Origin: Nocardioides malaquae | GTDB taxonomy: Bacteria > Actinomycetota > Actinomycetes > Propionibacteriales > Nocardioidaceae | Reading direction: 5' to 3' | Assembly (NCBI RefSeq): GCF_015070385.1 | Contig: NZ_JADCSA010000004.1 | Coordinates: 1-64,000 of the forward strand | Length of the DNA: 64,000 nt | Shown: positions 47,998-56,363 of the stretch, piece after piece | How the letters are laid out: each line of letters starts with the position of its first letter | Position numbering within the stretch: position 1 is the first letter of the stretch | The notes under the pieces: generated by a model | The model's database searches: none | Seen by the model: the letters and a program-made list of their open reading frames with translations, nothing else | Told to the model about the DNA's origin: nothing | Made by a program: the position numbers and the translations under genes

Positions 47998-49362
47998 TCA
48001 GACCAGGTCGTGCACGAACTCCGAGAGCTGGGAGAGGTTGCGGCACTCGGTCATCGGCACCACCTGTCCGTAGACGGGCGCCGCGGAGTCGCCGGTGCCC
48101 CAGTGGCGCCGGTGCTCGGGGTTCAGCCAGACGGCGCGCCGCGAGCGCTCCACCATCGCGGCGAGCGCCTCCTCGTTGAGGTTGCGGTAGTTGGAGCGCG
48201 CGTCCCCCAGCACCATCAGCGTCGACTTGGGGCCCAACGCGTCGGCGTACTGCTGCTCGAAACGCCCGAACGCCTCGCCGTAGTTGGTGCGTCCGAAGCG
48301 GGCGGCGTGCGCGCTGCGGCGGGCCAGCTCGGCGAAGACGGCGGCCGGGTCGGCGCCGGGGTCGAAGACGTCGGTGACCTCGTGCACGTCGTCGACGAAG
48401 GCGAAGGCCCGTACCTTCGTGAACTGCTCGCGCAGCGCGAAGACGAGCATCAGCGTGAACTGCGCGAAGTTGGCCACCGAGCCGGAGACGTCACAGAGCA
48501 CGACGAGCTCGTTGCGGTGCGGGCGCCTGGGTCGGTGGTGGGTCTCCAGCGGCACGCCGCCGGTCGCGAGGGAGGCGCGCACCGTACGCCGGAAGTCGAG
48601 CGCCCCGCGTCGGCGCGCGTGCTGCTCCTTGGTGAGCCGGGTCGCGAGCTTGCGCGCCAGCGGCAGCAGCTCGCGGCGCAGGCGGTCGAGGTCCTCGCGG
48701 CGCGCCGAGGTGAACTCGAGCTGGTCGATGCTCGGGCGCACGGTGGTGCGGGCCAGCTCGACGAGGTCGCGCTCGGCGGCCAGGCGGCGCAGCGCATCGG
48801 CCTCCACCTGGGCCCGGAAGGTCGCCACGCGCCGTTCCGCCTCCCCCCGGGCCTCCTCGGGCTCCATGCCCTGACGGGTCAACGCCTCGACGAGGCGGGC
48901 GACCAGCTCGTCGGGATCCACGCGACGCAGGGTGGTGTAGGGCGACCAGCCGGTCTGCCCGGGCGCGCGTCCGGGCATGCGTCCGAACCGGGCGACGGCC
49001 TCGGCGGCGAGCTCGGGGTGCTCCTGGGGCGGCTCGGCCGCCATCTCCTCGGCCAGCCGCTCGCGGAAGTCCTGCAGCTGCGGCGCGGAGTCTCGTACGC
49101 CCGACTCGTCGTCGAGCGCCCGCGCCGCGACGCCCTCGCCGACCATGCGCGGGAACCACAGGTCGAAGACGGCGTCGAAGGTCACCCGCTGCCCGGTCCG
49201 CTTGACCAGGGTGGCCGCGTAGGCCGTACGGACCGTCTCGCGCTCCGACCACCCCAACGCCCCGAGCGCCTCGACCGCGTCGAGGCCCTCGGCCAGCGAG
49301 ACGGGCAACCCCGCCTCACGCAGGGCCTCGACGAAGCCGAGGTGACGCTCCAGGAGGGACAT
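47998..49362 (-). CDS. VWA domain protein, CoxE-like
   Basis: A 454-residue protein with a helical N-terminal half and a von Willebrand A domain of the CoxE group (about residues 270-420). The metal-binding DXSXS motif is VVLCDVSGSVANF. It probably works with the MoxR ATPase two genes upstream as a chaperone pair that activates or assembles a target enzyme, as in CoxD-CoxE. No carbon monoxide dehydrogenase genes are in the window. Start ATG 49362. Confidence 0.86.
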   Translation of the reverse strand: MSLLERHLGFVEALREAGLPVSLAEGLDAVEALGALGWSERETVRTAYAATLVKRTGQRVTFDAVFDLWFPRMVGEGVAARALDDESGVRDSAPQLQDFRERLAEEMAAEPPQEHPELAAEAVARFGRMPGRAPGQTGWSPYTTLRRVDPDELVARLVEALTRQGMEPEEARGEAERRVATFRAQVEADALRRLAAERDLVELARTTVRPSIDQLEFTSARREDLDRLRRELLPLARKLATRLTKEQHARRRGALDFRRTVRASLATGGVPLETHHRPRRPHRNELVVLCDVSGSVANFAQFTLMLVFALREQFTKVRAFAFVDDVHEVTDVFDPGADPAAVFAELARRSAHAARFGRTNYGEAFGRFEQQYADALGPKSTLMVLGDARSNYRNLNEEALAAMVERSRRAVWLNPEHRRHWGTGDSAAPVYGQVVPMTECRNLSQLSEFVHDLV

Positions 49363-49380
49363 GGGTGGGTCGGTGTCGGC

Positions 49381-50241
49381 TCAGGAGGCGGGCACGACCG
49401 CGACGGGCACCTCGGAGTGGTGCAGCACGCCGCGCGCCACCGACCCCAGGGTGAAGCCGCTCAGCCGGTCCTTGGCGTCGCGCCCGAGCACGAGCAGCTG
49501 GGCCGACTCGGCCTCCTCGAGCAGGTGGTGCACCGGCTGTCCGACGATCTGCACCAGCTCGACGTCGACACCGGGGAACTCCTCGGCCAACCCGTCGAGC
49601 CGCTTCTTGAACTCGGTGGCCACCTCGCCACGCCAGTCGTCGAAGGCCTGCACGAAGACGGCCGTCTCGGCGACCAGCGCCGGGTGCGGCTCCCAGACCT
49701 GCACGGCCCTGAGCGGTACGCCCCGGGTGCGGGCGGCCTCGAAGGCGAAGCGCAGGCCGGCGGCGTGGTCCTTGTCGACGTCGACGCCGACGACCACCGG
49801 CGCGTCGGCGTGGGCGGAGGCGTCCCAGCCCACCGGCACGACCACCACGGGCGTGTGGGCACGGCCCGCCACGGCGATGGAGGTGGAGCCCATCACCAGG
49901 CGACCGATGGCGCCACGGCCACGCTTGCCGACGACAAGCAGGTCGCGCTCCTCCGCGACCTCCTGCAGCACGGCGACGGGGTGGCCGGTCTCGATCACGG
50001 CGCGCACGCGCTCGGCCGGGAGGGTCGCGCGGGCGTGGTCGGCAGCCTCCTTGGCGACCGGCTTGAGGTAGTCGCTCGGCGGCGTCTCGGGCACGTAGCC
50101 CCCGATCACCTGGTAGGGCTCGGCGACGGTGGTGACCACGAGGTCGGCGCCGGTGGTGGCGGCGTGGTCGACGGCCCAGTCGAGCGCGCCGCGGTTGGCC
50201 TCGGAACCGTCGACGGCGACGGCCACGGTCTGCACAGTCAT
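49381..50241 (-). CDS. tandem universal stress protein
   Basis: A 286-residue protein with two UspA domains (about residues 1-145 and 150-286). Both have the ATP-binding motif form (VVGKRGRGAIGRLVMGSTS and VLGRDAKDRLSGFTLGSVA). The first domain keeps GX2GX9GS/T spacing; the second has a variant. It sits between the MoxR and VWA genes, which suggests a stress link. AGGAGGAA precedes two ATGs; 50241 has the better spacing. Confidence 0.87.
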   Translation of the reverse strand: MTVQTVAVAVDGSEANRGALDWAVDHAATTGADLVVTTVAEPYQVIGGYVPETPPSDYLKPVAKEAADHARATLPAERVRAVIETGHPVAVLQEVAEERDLLVVGKRGRGAIGRLVMGSTSIAVAGRAHTPVVVVPVGWDASAHADAPVVVGVDVDKDHAAGLRFAFEAARTRGVPLRAVQVWEPHPALVAETAVFVQAFDDWRGEVATEFKKRLDGLAEEFPGVDVELVQIVGQPVHHLLEEAESAQLLVLGRDAKDRLSGFTLGSVARGVLHHSEVPVAVVPAS

Positions 50242-51116
50242 CATTTCCTCCTGCGTGAGATGAGTTCGTGCGCGGCCTTCTTCTGGTCGGACACGTGTTT
50301 GAGGACCACCCCGAGCGTGGCCACGGCGACCTCCTCGTCGAGGTCGTCGATCTCCAGGGCGACGAGGGTCCGCGCCCAGTCGATCGACTCGGCGATCGAC
50401 GGAGTCTTCTTGAGGTCGAGCTCGCGCAGCTGGGCGACGACCTCCACGACCTGGCGGGCGACCGCCTCGTCGATCTCGGGCACCTGCCCCACCACGATGG
50501 CGCGCTCCCGCTCCAGGTCGGGGTGGTCGAGGTGCAGGTAGAGGCAGCGACGCTTCAGTGCCTCGGAGAGCTCGCGGCTGGCGTTGGAGGTGAGCACCAC
50601 GTAGGGACGCCGGGTCGCGGCGATCGTGCCGAGCTCGGGGATGGTGACCTGGAAGTCGCTGAGCACCTCCAGCAGGAGCCCCTCGACCTCGACGTCGGTC
50701 TTGTCGACCTCGTCGATGAGCAGCACCGTGGGCGCGTCGCGCCGGATCGCGCTGAGCAGGGGTCGGGTGAGCAGGAACTCGTCGGTGAAGATGTCGTCGT
50801 GGGTGCTGGACCAGTCCTGCGAGCCGCCGGCGGCCTGGATGCGCAGGAGCTGCTTCTTGTAGTTCCACTCGTAGAGCGCGCGCGCCTCGTCGAGGCCCTC
50901 GTAGCACTGCAGGCGTACGAGCTCGGCTCCCCGTGCCCGGGCCACCGCCTTGGCGAGCTCGGTCTTGCCGACACCGGCCGGCCCCTCCAGCAGCAGGGGC
51001 TTCTCCAGCGCACCGGCCAGGAAGGCGGTGGTCGCAGTGGCGGAGTCGGCCAAGTAGCCGCTCTCCCGCAGGGCGGAGGAGGCGTCGTCGGGGGAGGTGA
51101 ACCAGTCCGTCCGCAT
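50241..51116 (-). CDS. MoxR-type AAA+ ATPase
   Basis: A 291-residue AAA+ protein of the MoxR/CoxD group. Walker A is EGPAGVGKTELAKAVA, Walker B VLLIDEVDKTD, followed by a sensor 1 Asn in VVLTSNASRELS and a winged C-terminal lid. MoxR ATPases act as chaperones with VWA proteins to insert metals or activate enzymes. The stop overlaps the universal stress gene, so MoxR-USP-VWA is one operon. TAGATT lies six bases before the ATG. Confidence 0.92.
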   Translation of the reverse strand: MRTDWFTSPDDASSALRESGYLADSATATTAFLAGALEKPLLLEGPAGVGKTELAKAVARARGAELVRLQCYEGLDEARALYEWNYKKQLLRIQAAGGSQDWSSTHDDIFTDEFLLTRPLLSAIRRDAPTVLLIDEVDKTDVEVEGLLLEVLSDFQVTIPELGTIAATRRPYVVLTSNASRELSEALKRRCLYLHLDHPDLERERAIVVGQVPEIDEAVARQVVEVVAQLRELDLKKTPSIAESIDWARTLVALEIDDLDEEVAVATLGVVLKHVSDQKKAAHELISRRRK

Positions 51117-51122
51117 GCCCCC

Positions 51123-51128
51123 AATCTA
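51123..51128 (-). promoter_or_regulatory. -10 element of the MoxR-USP-VWA operon, leaderless
   Basis: TAGATT on the minus strand, six bases before the ATG at 51116. Confidence 0.5.
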
Positions 51129-51218
51129 GGGCGCCGACGGCCCACGCGGGCACCACACCCGGGAGAGGTGGGTCACGCCGCCGGGCTAGGCTCGCGACAC
51201 CAGCGACGAAGGAGCACC

Positions 51219-51536
51219 ATGAGCCAAGAAGAGCACGACCACGACGAGGCGGTCCTGAGCATCGCCGCCCAGATGATCGCCGACGAGACGGCCGCGCACG
51301 TCGCCACCGTCTCCCACGGCTCGCCGGGCCTGCACCTCGAGCTCATCGACCTGAGCAACGGGCTGCCCGCCGACGACGAGGACGACTGGGACTTCGACCT
51401 GCCCGCCGACCTCGGCCTCAAGATCCTGCTCGGTGGCGTCGACCCCGAGGTGGCGGTACAGCTGCTGCGCGCGGCTGCCGACTACCTCGAGGAGGCCATC
51501 GAGGAGGGCGGCGCCGAGGACGACGACGAGGACTGA
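51219..51536 (+). CDS. small acidic protein of unknown function
   Basis: A 105-residue, strongly acidic protein (estimated pI below 4) with a helical N-terminal half and a tail ending in EEGGAEDDDED. No family recognised. The ATG at 51219 follows GAAGGAG and a TAGGCT element about 28 bases upstream. A terminator follows immediately. Codon use is typical of the window, so I accept it as a gene. Confidence 0.7.
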   Translation: MSQEEHDHDEAVLSIAAQMIADETAAHVATVSHGSPGLHLELIDLSNGLPADDEDDWDFDLPADLGLKILLGGVDPEVAVQLLRAAADYLEEAIEEGGAEDDDED

Positions 51537-51548
51537 TCGTCCTGCACC

Positions 51549-51587
51549 ACGACGCCCCCGTAGGTCACCGACCTGCGGGGGCGTCGT
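51549..51587. terminator. hairpin terminator
   Basis: An 18-bp stem (51549-51566 with 51570-51587) with one G-T wobble and loop ACC, between the acidic-protein gene and the convergent tRNA-Ser. Confidence 0.75.
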
Positions 51588-51608
51588 CGTCCGGCTCATC
51601 CCGGACGC

Positions 51609-51696
51609 TGGCAGAGGGGGCGGGATTCGAACCCGCGGTAGGTCTCCCTACGACCGCTTTCAAGGCGGTTCCGATAGGCCACTCCGGCACCCCTCC
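51609..51696 (-). tRNA. tRNA-Ser (TGA)
   Basis: Acceptor GGAGGGG pairs with CCCCTCT, the first pair being a G-T wobble. The anticodon loop CTTGAAA gives TGA. A long variable arm and a CGGGTTCGAATCCCG T-arm follow. CCA is encoded (51609-51611). Confidence 0.93.
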
Positions 51697-51787
51697 GTGT
51701 GCGCACGGCGCACCGGAGCATCTTAGGCACACTCGGCGCCGCAGGTGCGCGGGTCAGGGCTCGGGACGGGGTGGGGACGCGGGCGGA

Positions 51788-52201
51788 TCACTCCGACCCG
51801 CCCACCTCGAGCTCCACCTCGTCCCAGGCCACGTCGTTGACGCGCTGCAGGTGCCGACGCAGGCAGGCGGCCAGACGGCGTACGTCGTAGGCGACCCGGT
51901 CGACGTCGTCGGTGCCGATCACCCGGTGACGGGTGAGGGTGATCCGGTCGAGCAGGCTGTTGCGCTCGCGCAGGAGGCTGGAGCGGCGGGCCTGCAACCA
52001 GTCGTCGGGGCCCTGCGACTCCTCCACCAGGAGCGTACGCGTGCGGTCGAGGCGGTCGAGCAGCTCGCGGCGCCACACCTTCGGCGGGCGTCCGGAGAGA
52101 CCCTCGAGGCCGGCGACCAGGTCGTCGACCGCGTCCGGGCGCCGATGCCCGTCGTGGGGCTGCTCGGGTGCAGTCCCACCGGTCGTCGAGCTGGTGCTCA
52201 T
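51788..52201 (-). CDS. hypothetical helical protein
   Basis: A 137-residue protein, mostly helical and rich in Arg and Leu (WRRELLDRLDRTRTLLVEE, LRERNSLLDRITLTRHRVIG), with a disordered N-terminus. It may form a coiled coil. No family recognised. GGAGG lies six bases before the ATG, so the start is good. Monocistronic, divergent from the PH-domain gene. Confidence 0.65.
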   Translation of the reverse strand: MSTSSTTGGTAPEQPHDGHRRPDAVDDLVAGLEGLSGRPPKVWRRELLDRLDRTRTLLVEESQGPDDWLQARRSSLLRERNSLLDRITLTRHRVIGTDDVDRVAYDVRRLAACLRRHLQRVNDVAWDEVELEVGGSE

Positions 52202-52341
52202 GGCGCCTCCGCGGGGGGACCCGGGTCTCAGCCCGGCTCCTCAGTGTGCGCCTGAAGGGGCTGCCTGACAAGGAGTTGACGTCCCCTGAGGTCGGAGCGG
52301 GTTTGGTGGTCCGTACGGCGGTTGTGTTCAATCGGGTCGTG

Positions 52342-52788
52342 GTGACCGACTATCGCTTCTCTCCCGCCGTGACCGCCCGCCTGCTGGGCGTGACCATGCT
52401 CTTCATGGCCGCCCTCGTCGCCGCGGCGACCCTCGGGGTGGCCGTCGCCAACTGGCACGGCGCGGTGCTGCTCGTGCCGGCGCTGGTCGTCATCGTCGTC
52501 GTGGTGGGCCTGATGGCCTGGTCCAACGGTTGGGTCGTGCGCCTGACCGAGGACGGCTACCGCGTGCGCCGGATCCGTGGCGCGGGCGTCACCGCAGCCC
52601 GCTGGAAGGACGTCGAGGACGCGGTGACCACCGAGGTCCTGGGGTCGCGGTGCGTGGTGCTGCGCCTGCGCGACGGTCGGACCACCACCATCCCCGTCGA
52701 CTCCCTGCACGCCGACCGTGAGCAGTTCGCGCGCACCGTGGGCGAGCACCTCACCCGCGGCCACGGAATCCGGCCGCTGGGGGGCTGA
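52342..52788 (+). CDS. bacterial PH-domain membrane protein
   Basis: A 148-residue protein with two membrane helices (about residues 12-32 and 38-57) followed by a bacterial PH-like domain (WVVRLTEDGYRVRRIR, WKDVEDAVTTEVLG, VVLRLRDGRTTTIPVDSL). Role unknown. The start is uncertain: GTG at 52339 and 52342 are adjacent, and the frame stays open further upstream without a better signal. Confidence 0.7.
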   Translation: MTDYRFSPAVTARLLGVTMLFMAALVAAATLGVAVANWHGAVLLVPALVVIVVVVGLMAWSNGWVVRLTEDGYRVRRIRGAGVTAARWKDVEDAVTTEVLGSRCVVLRLRDGRTTTIPVDSLHADREQFARTVGEHLTRGHGIRPLGG

Positions 52789-52832
52789 TTGGCCGGGCGG
52801 GTCGACCGCCTTGTAGCCTGTGAGCGCTGTCT

Positions 52833-52924
52833 GGAGGCGTCGCCTAGTCCGGTCTATGGCGCCCGCCTGCTAAGCGGGTTGAGGGTCACACCTCTCGCGG
52901 GTTCAAATCCCGCCGCCTCCGCCA
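52833..52924 (+). tRNA. tRNA-Ser (GCT)
   Basis: Acceptor GGAGGCG pairs with CGCCTCC. The anticodon loop CTGCTAA gives GCT. A long variable arm is present, and CCA is encoded (52922-52924). Confidence 0.95.
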
Positions 52925-52929
52925 GTCGA

Positions 52930-52960
52930 GACCCCGTCCGAGCCCCGCTCGGGCGGGGTC
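52930..52960. terminator. hairpin terminator after tRNA-Ser (GCT)
   Basis: A 13-bp stem (52930-52942 with 52948-52960) with one G-T wobble, around a CCCCG loop. Confidence 0.7.
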
Positions 52961-53038
52961 CACACAGTTCTGGGGGACGGACCCCTGGACGAGATTCGGT
53001 CGCAGTCAGGCCCAGGCGCGTGACTTCATCTTCCTGCA

Positions 53039-53054
53039 CTGCATGAACATGCAG
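53039..53054. promoter_or_regulatory. palindrome upstream of the secreted-peptide gene
   Basis: CTGCAT-GAAC-ATGCAG, a perfect inverted repeat about 85 bases before the peptide start codon. It may be a binding site for the regulator encoded nearby, which has its own TGCA-type palindrome upstream; the shared core is only TGCA. Confidence 0.4.
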
Positions 53055-53138
53055 ACCTGTTCTTGGTGACGCACCCGGTTCCCCCACCAACAATGTGGAT
53101 GGACAACCACTCCCCCTACCCCGAGAAGGTGGAATCCC

Positions 53139-53261
53139 ATGAAGATCGTTCGCATCGTCACCGTGGCCGCTCTGGCCGGCATCCTCAGCCTCACCGCAGC
53201 GGTCGCACCCGCCCAGGCCAAGCTCGACACCAGCTGGGGCTACGTGAGCGGCAAGCGCTGA
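53139..53261 (+). CDS. 40-residue secreted peptide precursor
   Basis: A short gene from ATG at 53139 to TGA at 53259-53261, with an AAGGTGGA ribosome site. The product has a textbook Sec signal: basic start (MKIVR), a hydrophobic core, and AQA at residues 25-27. Cleavage would release a 13-residue peptide, KLDTSWGYVSGKR. Nothing else is encoded, so the mature product is a peptide. It runs tail-to-tail with a LuxR-type regulator, suggesting a signal peptide, but that link is inference. A small antimicrobial or envelope peptide is the alternative. Confidence 0.65.
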   Translation: MKIVRIVTVAALAGILSLTAAVAPAQAKLDTSWGYVSGKR

Positions 53262-53309
53262 CCGCGCTCCGACACCCCCAGCGGTGAGCGGTCGCCGGGC
53301 GCGAGGACC

Positions 53310-54308
53310 TCAGCCCTCCTCGTCCCCGTCGACCTCCTCACCCGAGACGCCGAGGCGGCCCATCTCATAACCGAGCTGGAACCTGGTCTCGGCGTCGAAC
53401 TCTGACTTGAGGTCCGCGACGTAGGCAGCGTACGTGCGCGGGCTGACGCCCAACCTCTTCGCGCTCGCCGGGTCGGCGTGGCCCGCGATGAGCATGCGGA
53501 TCGTCATGGCGCGCTGCTCGGCCGCGATCTCGCGGCTGCGGGTGTTCTCCCGCGTCTCGAGCGGGCGGCCCCGTTCCCAGGTGCGCTCGAACATGTCAAC
53601 CAGGTAGGCCACGATCGACGGTTCCCGCACGGCCAGCGCCACCGCCAGGCTGTCGTGGCCGGGGATGACGGCCACCCGCCGGTCGACCACGATCAGGCGG
53701 TTGAAGAACTCGTCGAGGGTGCGCACCTCGGCTCCGCGTGCCCGCACCGCGGCCACGTACTTGTAGGTGACGCGGCTGCGGCGCGCCGAGTGCTGGTAGA
53801 GCGTACGCATCTTCACGCCGCGCTCGAGGGCGGCGATGTCGCGGGCGGTCGCCGCCGCCAGGGTCGCGGCGTTGCGGCCGGTCTGCGGCTGGGCGGTGAG
53901 CAGCTCGGACTCGGCGTCGGCCACCAGCGCGGCGATGAACGGACTGATCGCCTCACCCCGCACCTCCGTGAAGGCGCCGCTGGCGGGCGCGGGCGCCTTG
54001 CGCCAGGCATGCCCGAGGCCGGTGAAGGCCTGCGACCACTGCGCGGACTCACTGATCAGGTGGGCGCCCTGCTGCCCGAGGGGGGTCACCACCATCGACG
54101 AGACGGTGCTCGGGTCGACGGGGGTGTAGCGGCCGTCGTCCTCGACGAGGAGGCCCAAGGTGACCAGCAGGTCGAACGCTGCTCGCGTACGCGGGTCGTC
54201 CCAGCGCGCGTCCGCGACGGAGAGGTGGCCCGCGGCGACGACCGACTCGTACAGCGGCGTCGCGACCTGCTCGAAGAGCTCGCGCTCCTCAGGGCCGTAG
54301 TGCGTCAC
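53310..54308 (-). CDS. LuxR/TrmB-like transcription regulator
   Basis: A 332-residue regulator with three parts. Residues about 1-75 are a TrmB-like winged helix. The middle is a PLD-like effector domain with MRTLYQHSARRS, GAEVRTLDEFFNRLIVVDRR and AVIPGHDSLAVALAVREP. The C-terminus (about 265-325) is a LuxR-like helix-turn-helix (AKRLGVSPRTYAAYVADLK). Relatives in Streptomyces and Nocardioides are multi-copy. GTG 54308 has GAAGGGAA eight bases upstream; a longer frame to 54479 lacks such support. Ligand unknown; the adjacent secreted peptide is a candidate. Confidence 0.8.
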   Translation of the reverse strand: MTHYGPEERELFEQVATPLYESVVAAGHLSVADARWDDPRTRAAFDLLVTLGLLVEDDGRYTPVDPSTVSSMVVTPLGQQGAHLISESAQWSQAFTGLGHAWRKAPAPASGAFTEVRGEAISPFIAALVADAESELLTAQPQTGRNAATLAAATARDIAALERGVKMRTLYQHSARRSRVTYKYVAAVRARGAEVRTLDEFFNRLIVVDRRVAVIPGHDSLAVALAVREPSIVAYLVDMFERTWERGRPLETRENTRSREIAAEQRAMTIRMLIAGHADPASAKRLGVSPRTYAAYVADLKSEFDAETRFQLGYEMGRLGVSGEEVDGDEEG

Positions 54309-54334
54309 CGGTCGATTCCCTTCAGACTGGACGG

Positions 54335-54352
54335 TGTGCACATGGTTGCACA
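54335..54352. promoter_or_regulatory. inverted repeat upstream of the LuxR-type regulator
   Basis: TGTGCA (54335-54340) and TGCACA (54347-54352) with a 6-bp centre, 27 bases before the start codon. Probably an operator for autoregulation. Confidence 0.4.
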
Positions 54353-54464
54353 ATCGCCGCGCAACACCAGTAGAACGGCGCCGCGGACGATTTCGCAGAG
54401 AAATGCACAGACCAGCGTGCCGGCCACCCGGGTTGCGCGGGGCTGCGTGGGGCTGCGCAACGCA

Positions 54465-54495
54465 CAGGGCCCCGGACACGTGGTCCGGGGCCCTG
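54465..54495. terminator. hairpin terminator after pckG
   Basis: A perfect 13-bp stem (54465-54477 with 54483-54495) with loop ACGTG. Confidence 0.75.
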
Positions 54496-54521
54496 CGGCG
54501 GTGTTGCTCAGGAGCGTGAGG

Positions 54522-56363
54522 TCACTTGGCGTCGGCCTCGAGGTCGGCCTTCACACGGTTGTGGGCCTCCCAGATCTCCTTGGGCATGTCGGGGAACTGC
54601 TCCAGGTGCTCGGTGCGGTGACCGATCTCCTGCTGCCAGCGGGCGTTGTCGATGCGCAGGACCGCGTCGAGGTCCTCGGGGTCGATCTCGAGGCCCTCGA
54701 GGTTGAGCTCCTCCTTCTTCGGGAGGATGCCGACGGGGGTCTTGACGCCCTCGACCTCGCCGTTCTTGAGCTGCATGAGCCACAGGAGCGGACGCAGGTT
54801 GTCGCGGTATCCGGGCCACAGGAAGCGGCCGTCCTCGCCACGCTGGAACCAGTTGACGTGCGCGAAGAGCGGCTTCTCGCTGGCGGCGTTGATGATGTCG
54901 AGGTAGTGCTGGGCGTAGGGGCCCTCGCCGTAGGCCATGAACGGCCGGTTCGACATCGGGTCGTAGCGCAGGACGCCCTCGGTGCCCTCGGCGGCGAAGG
55001 TGGCCTCCGCGCCCAGGGTGAGGCCGTCGTAGACACCCTCGGCCACGTCGGTGATCGCGCGGATCAGCGGCTCGCGGTCACGGGTACGACCACCGAAGAT
55101 GATGGCGTCGACCGGCACGCCGGCGGCCTCGTCCCAGTCGGGGGCGATGTTGGGCACCTTCGACAGCGTGGTGGTGAAGCGGCTGTTCGGGTGCGCCCAC
55201 GGGTCGTTCTTCTGGGCCTCGGTGCGCTCGGAGATGAGGTTGCCGCGCCAGTCCTCCCAGCCGGTGACGTCCTCCGGCGGGTTGGGCGTACGACCCTCCC
55301 ACCAGACCTCCTGGGTGGTGGGGTTGTAGGCGACGTTGGTGAAGATCGCCTCGGAGTTGGAGTCGATCGAGCCCAGCGCGGTGGGGTTGGTGGTCTCGTT
55401 GGTGTCCTTGGCGACACCGAAGACACCGTTCTCCGGGTTCATCGCCATGAGCTTGCCGGTCTTCTCGTCGACCCACAGCCAGGCGATGTCGTCGCCGTAG
55501 AAGTAGACCTCGTAGCGGTCACCCAGGGCGTCCGGCGGGAGCATCATGGCGAGGTTGGTCTTGCCCGACGCGGACGGGAAGCCACCGGTGACGTGGTAGG
55601 TCTTGCCGGTCTCCTTGTCCTTGATGCCGATGAGCATGTACTGCTCGCCGAGGAACTTCTTGGAGACCCAGCCGTCGTAGGCACCCTGGCGCAGGCCGTG
55701 GGCGATCTTGCCCAGCAGCGCGTTGCCGCCGTAGGAGGAGCCGTAGTGCAGGATCGTGCGCTCGTCGGCGACGGTGACGAACCAGCGCTGGTCGTCGTCG
55801 GTGCCCTGGCCCAGGTTGGGCAGGTCGCCGGTCACGTGGACGGCCTTCACGAACATCTCGGGGTTCTCGAGGTCGTTGACGTACTCGATGCCGACGCGGG
55901 CCATGCGGATCATGTGGAGCACGACCGGACGGTTGTCGGTCAGCTCGACGCCCACGCCCCACGGCGCGAGGGCGTTGCCCGCCGGCGCCATCAGGTAGGG
56001 GATCACGTACATGGTCTTGCCGGCGGAAGCGCCCTTCATCTTGTCGTGAAGGAGGGGCTTCATCTCCGAAGCCGGCTTCCAGTTGTTGTAGACGCCCTTG
56101 TCCTTGGGGTCGTTGGTGGCCACGACGGTCCGCTCCTCGGAGCGGGCGGTGTCCTTGTGGTAGCTGCGCGAGTAGTAGCGCCCCTTGCCGGCCGGCAGCA
56201 GCTCGCCCGCCTCCAGTGCCTCCTGGATCAGGCGTGCGTCGTCAGACGACGAGACCACCTCGACGCGCTCGGCGCCGGTGAGCTCCGCGTACTGCTTGAC
56301 GTACTCACGCACGTGGGGGTTGGTGAGACCCGCCGCGTCGAGGACTGCTTCAACGTCTGCCAT
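54522..56363 (-). CDS. pckG: phosphoenolpyruvate carboxykinase (GTP)
   Basis: A 613-residue GTP-dependent PEPCK, converting oxaloacetate and GTP to PEP, GDP and CO2 in gluconeogenesis. Seen: the substrate/metal region YGSSYGGNALLGKIAHGLR, the P-loop FPSASGKTNLAMM with the catalytic Cys position replaced by the Ala-Ser context typical of bacterial enzymes, and GDDIAWLW. ATG 56363 follows GGAGCAAGG; the longer frame upstream is not supported. Orthologous to Rv0211. Monocistronic with its own terminator. Confidence 0.95.
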   Translation of the reverse strand: MADVEAVLDAAGLTNPHVREYVKQYAELTGAERVEVVSSSDDARLIQEALEAGELLPAGKGRYYSRSYHKDTARSEERTVVATNDPKDKGVYNNWKPASEMKPLLHDKMKGASAGKTMYVIPYLMAPAGNALAPWGVGVELTDNRPVVLHMIRMARVGIEYVNDLENPEMFVKAVHVTGDLPNLGQGTDDDQRWFVTVADERTILHYGSSYGGNALLGKIAHGLRQGAYDGWVSKKFLGEQYMLIGIKDKETGKTYHVTGGFPSASGKTNLAMMLPPDALGDRYEVYFYGDDIAWLWVDEKTGKLMAMNPENGVFGVAKDTNETTNPTALGSIDSNSEAIFTNVAYNPTTQEVWWEGRTPNPPEDVTGWEDWRGNLISERTEAQKNDPWAHPNSRFTTTLSKVPNIAPDWDEAAGVPVDAIIFGGRTRDREPLIRAITDVAEGVYDGLTLGAEATFAAEGTEGVLRYDPMSNRPFMAYGEGPYAQHYLDIINAASEKPLFAHVNWFQRGEDGRFLWPGYRDNLRPLLWLMQLKNGEVEGVKTPVGILPKKEELNLEGLEIDPEDLDAVLRIDNARWQQEIGHRTEHLEQFPDMPKEIWEAHNRVKADLEADAK

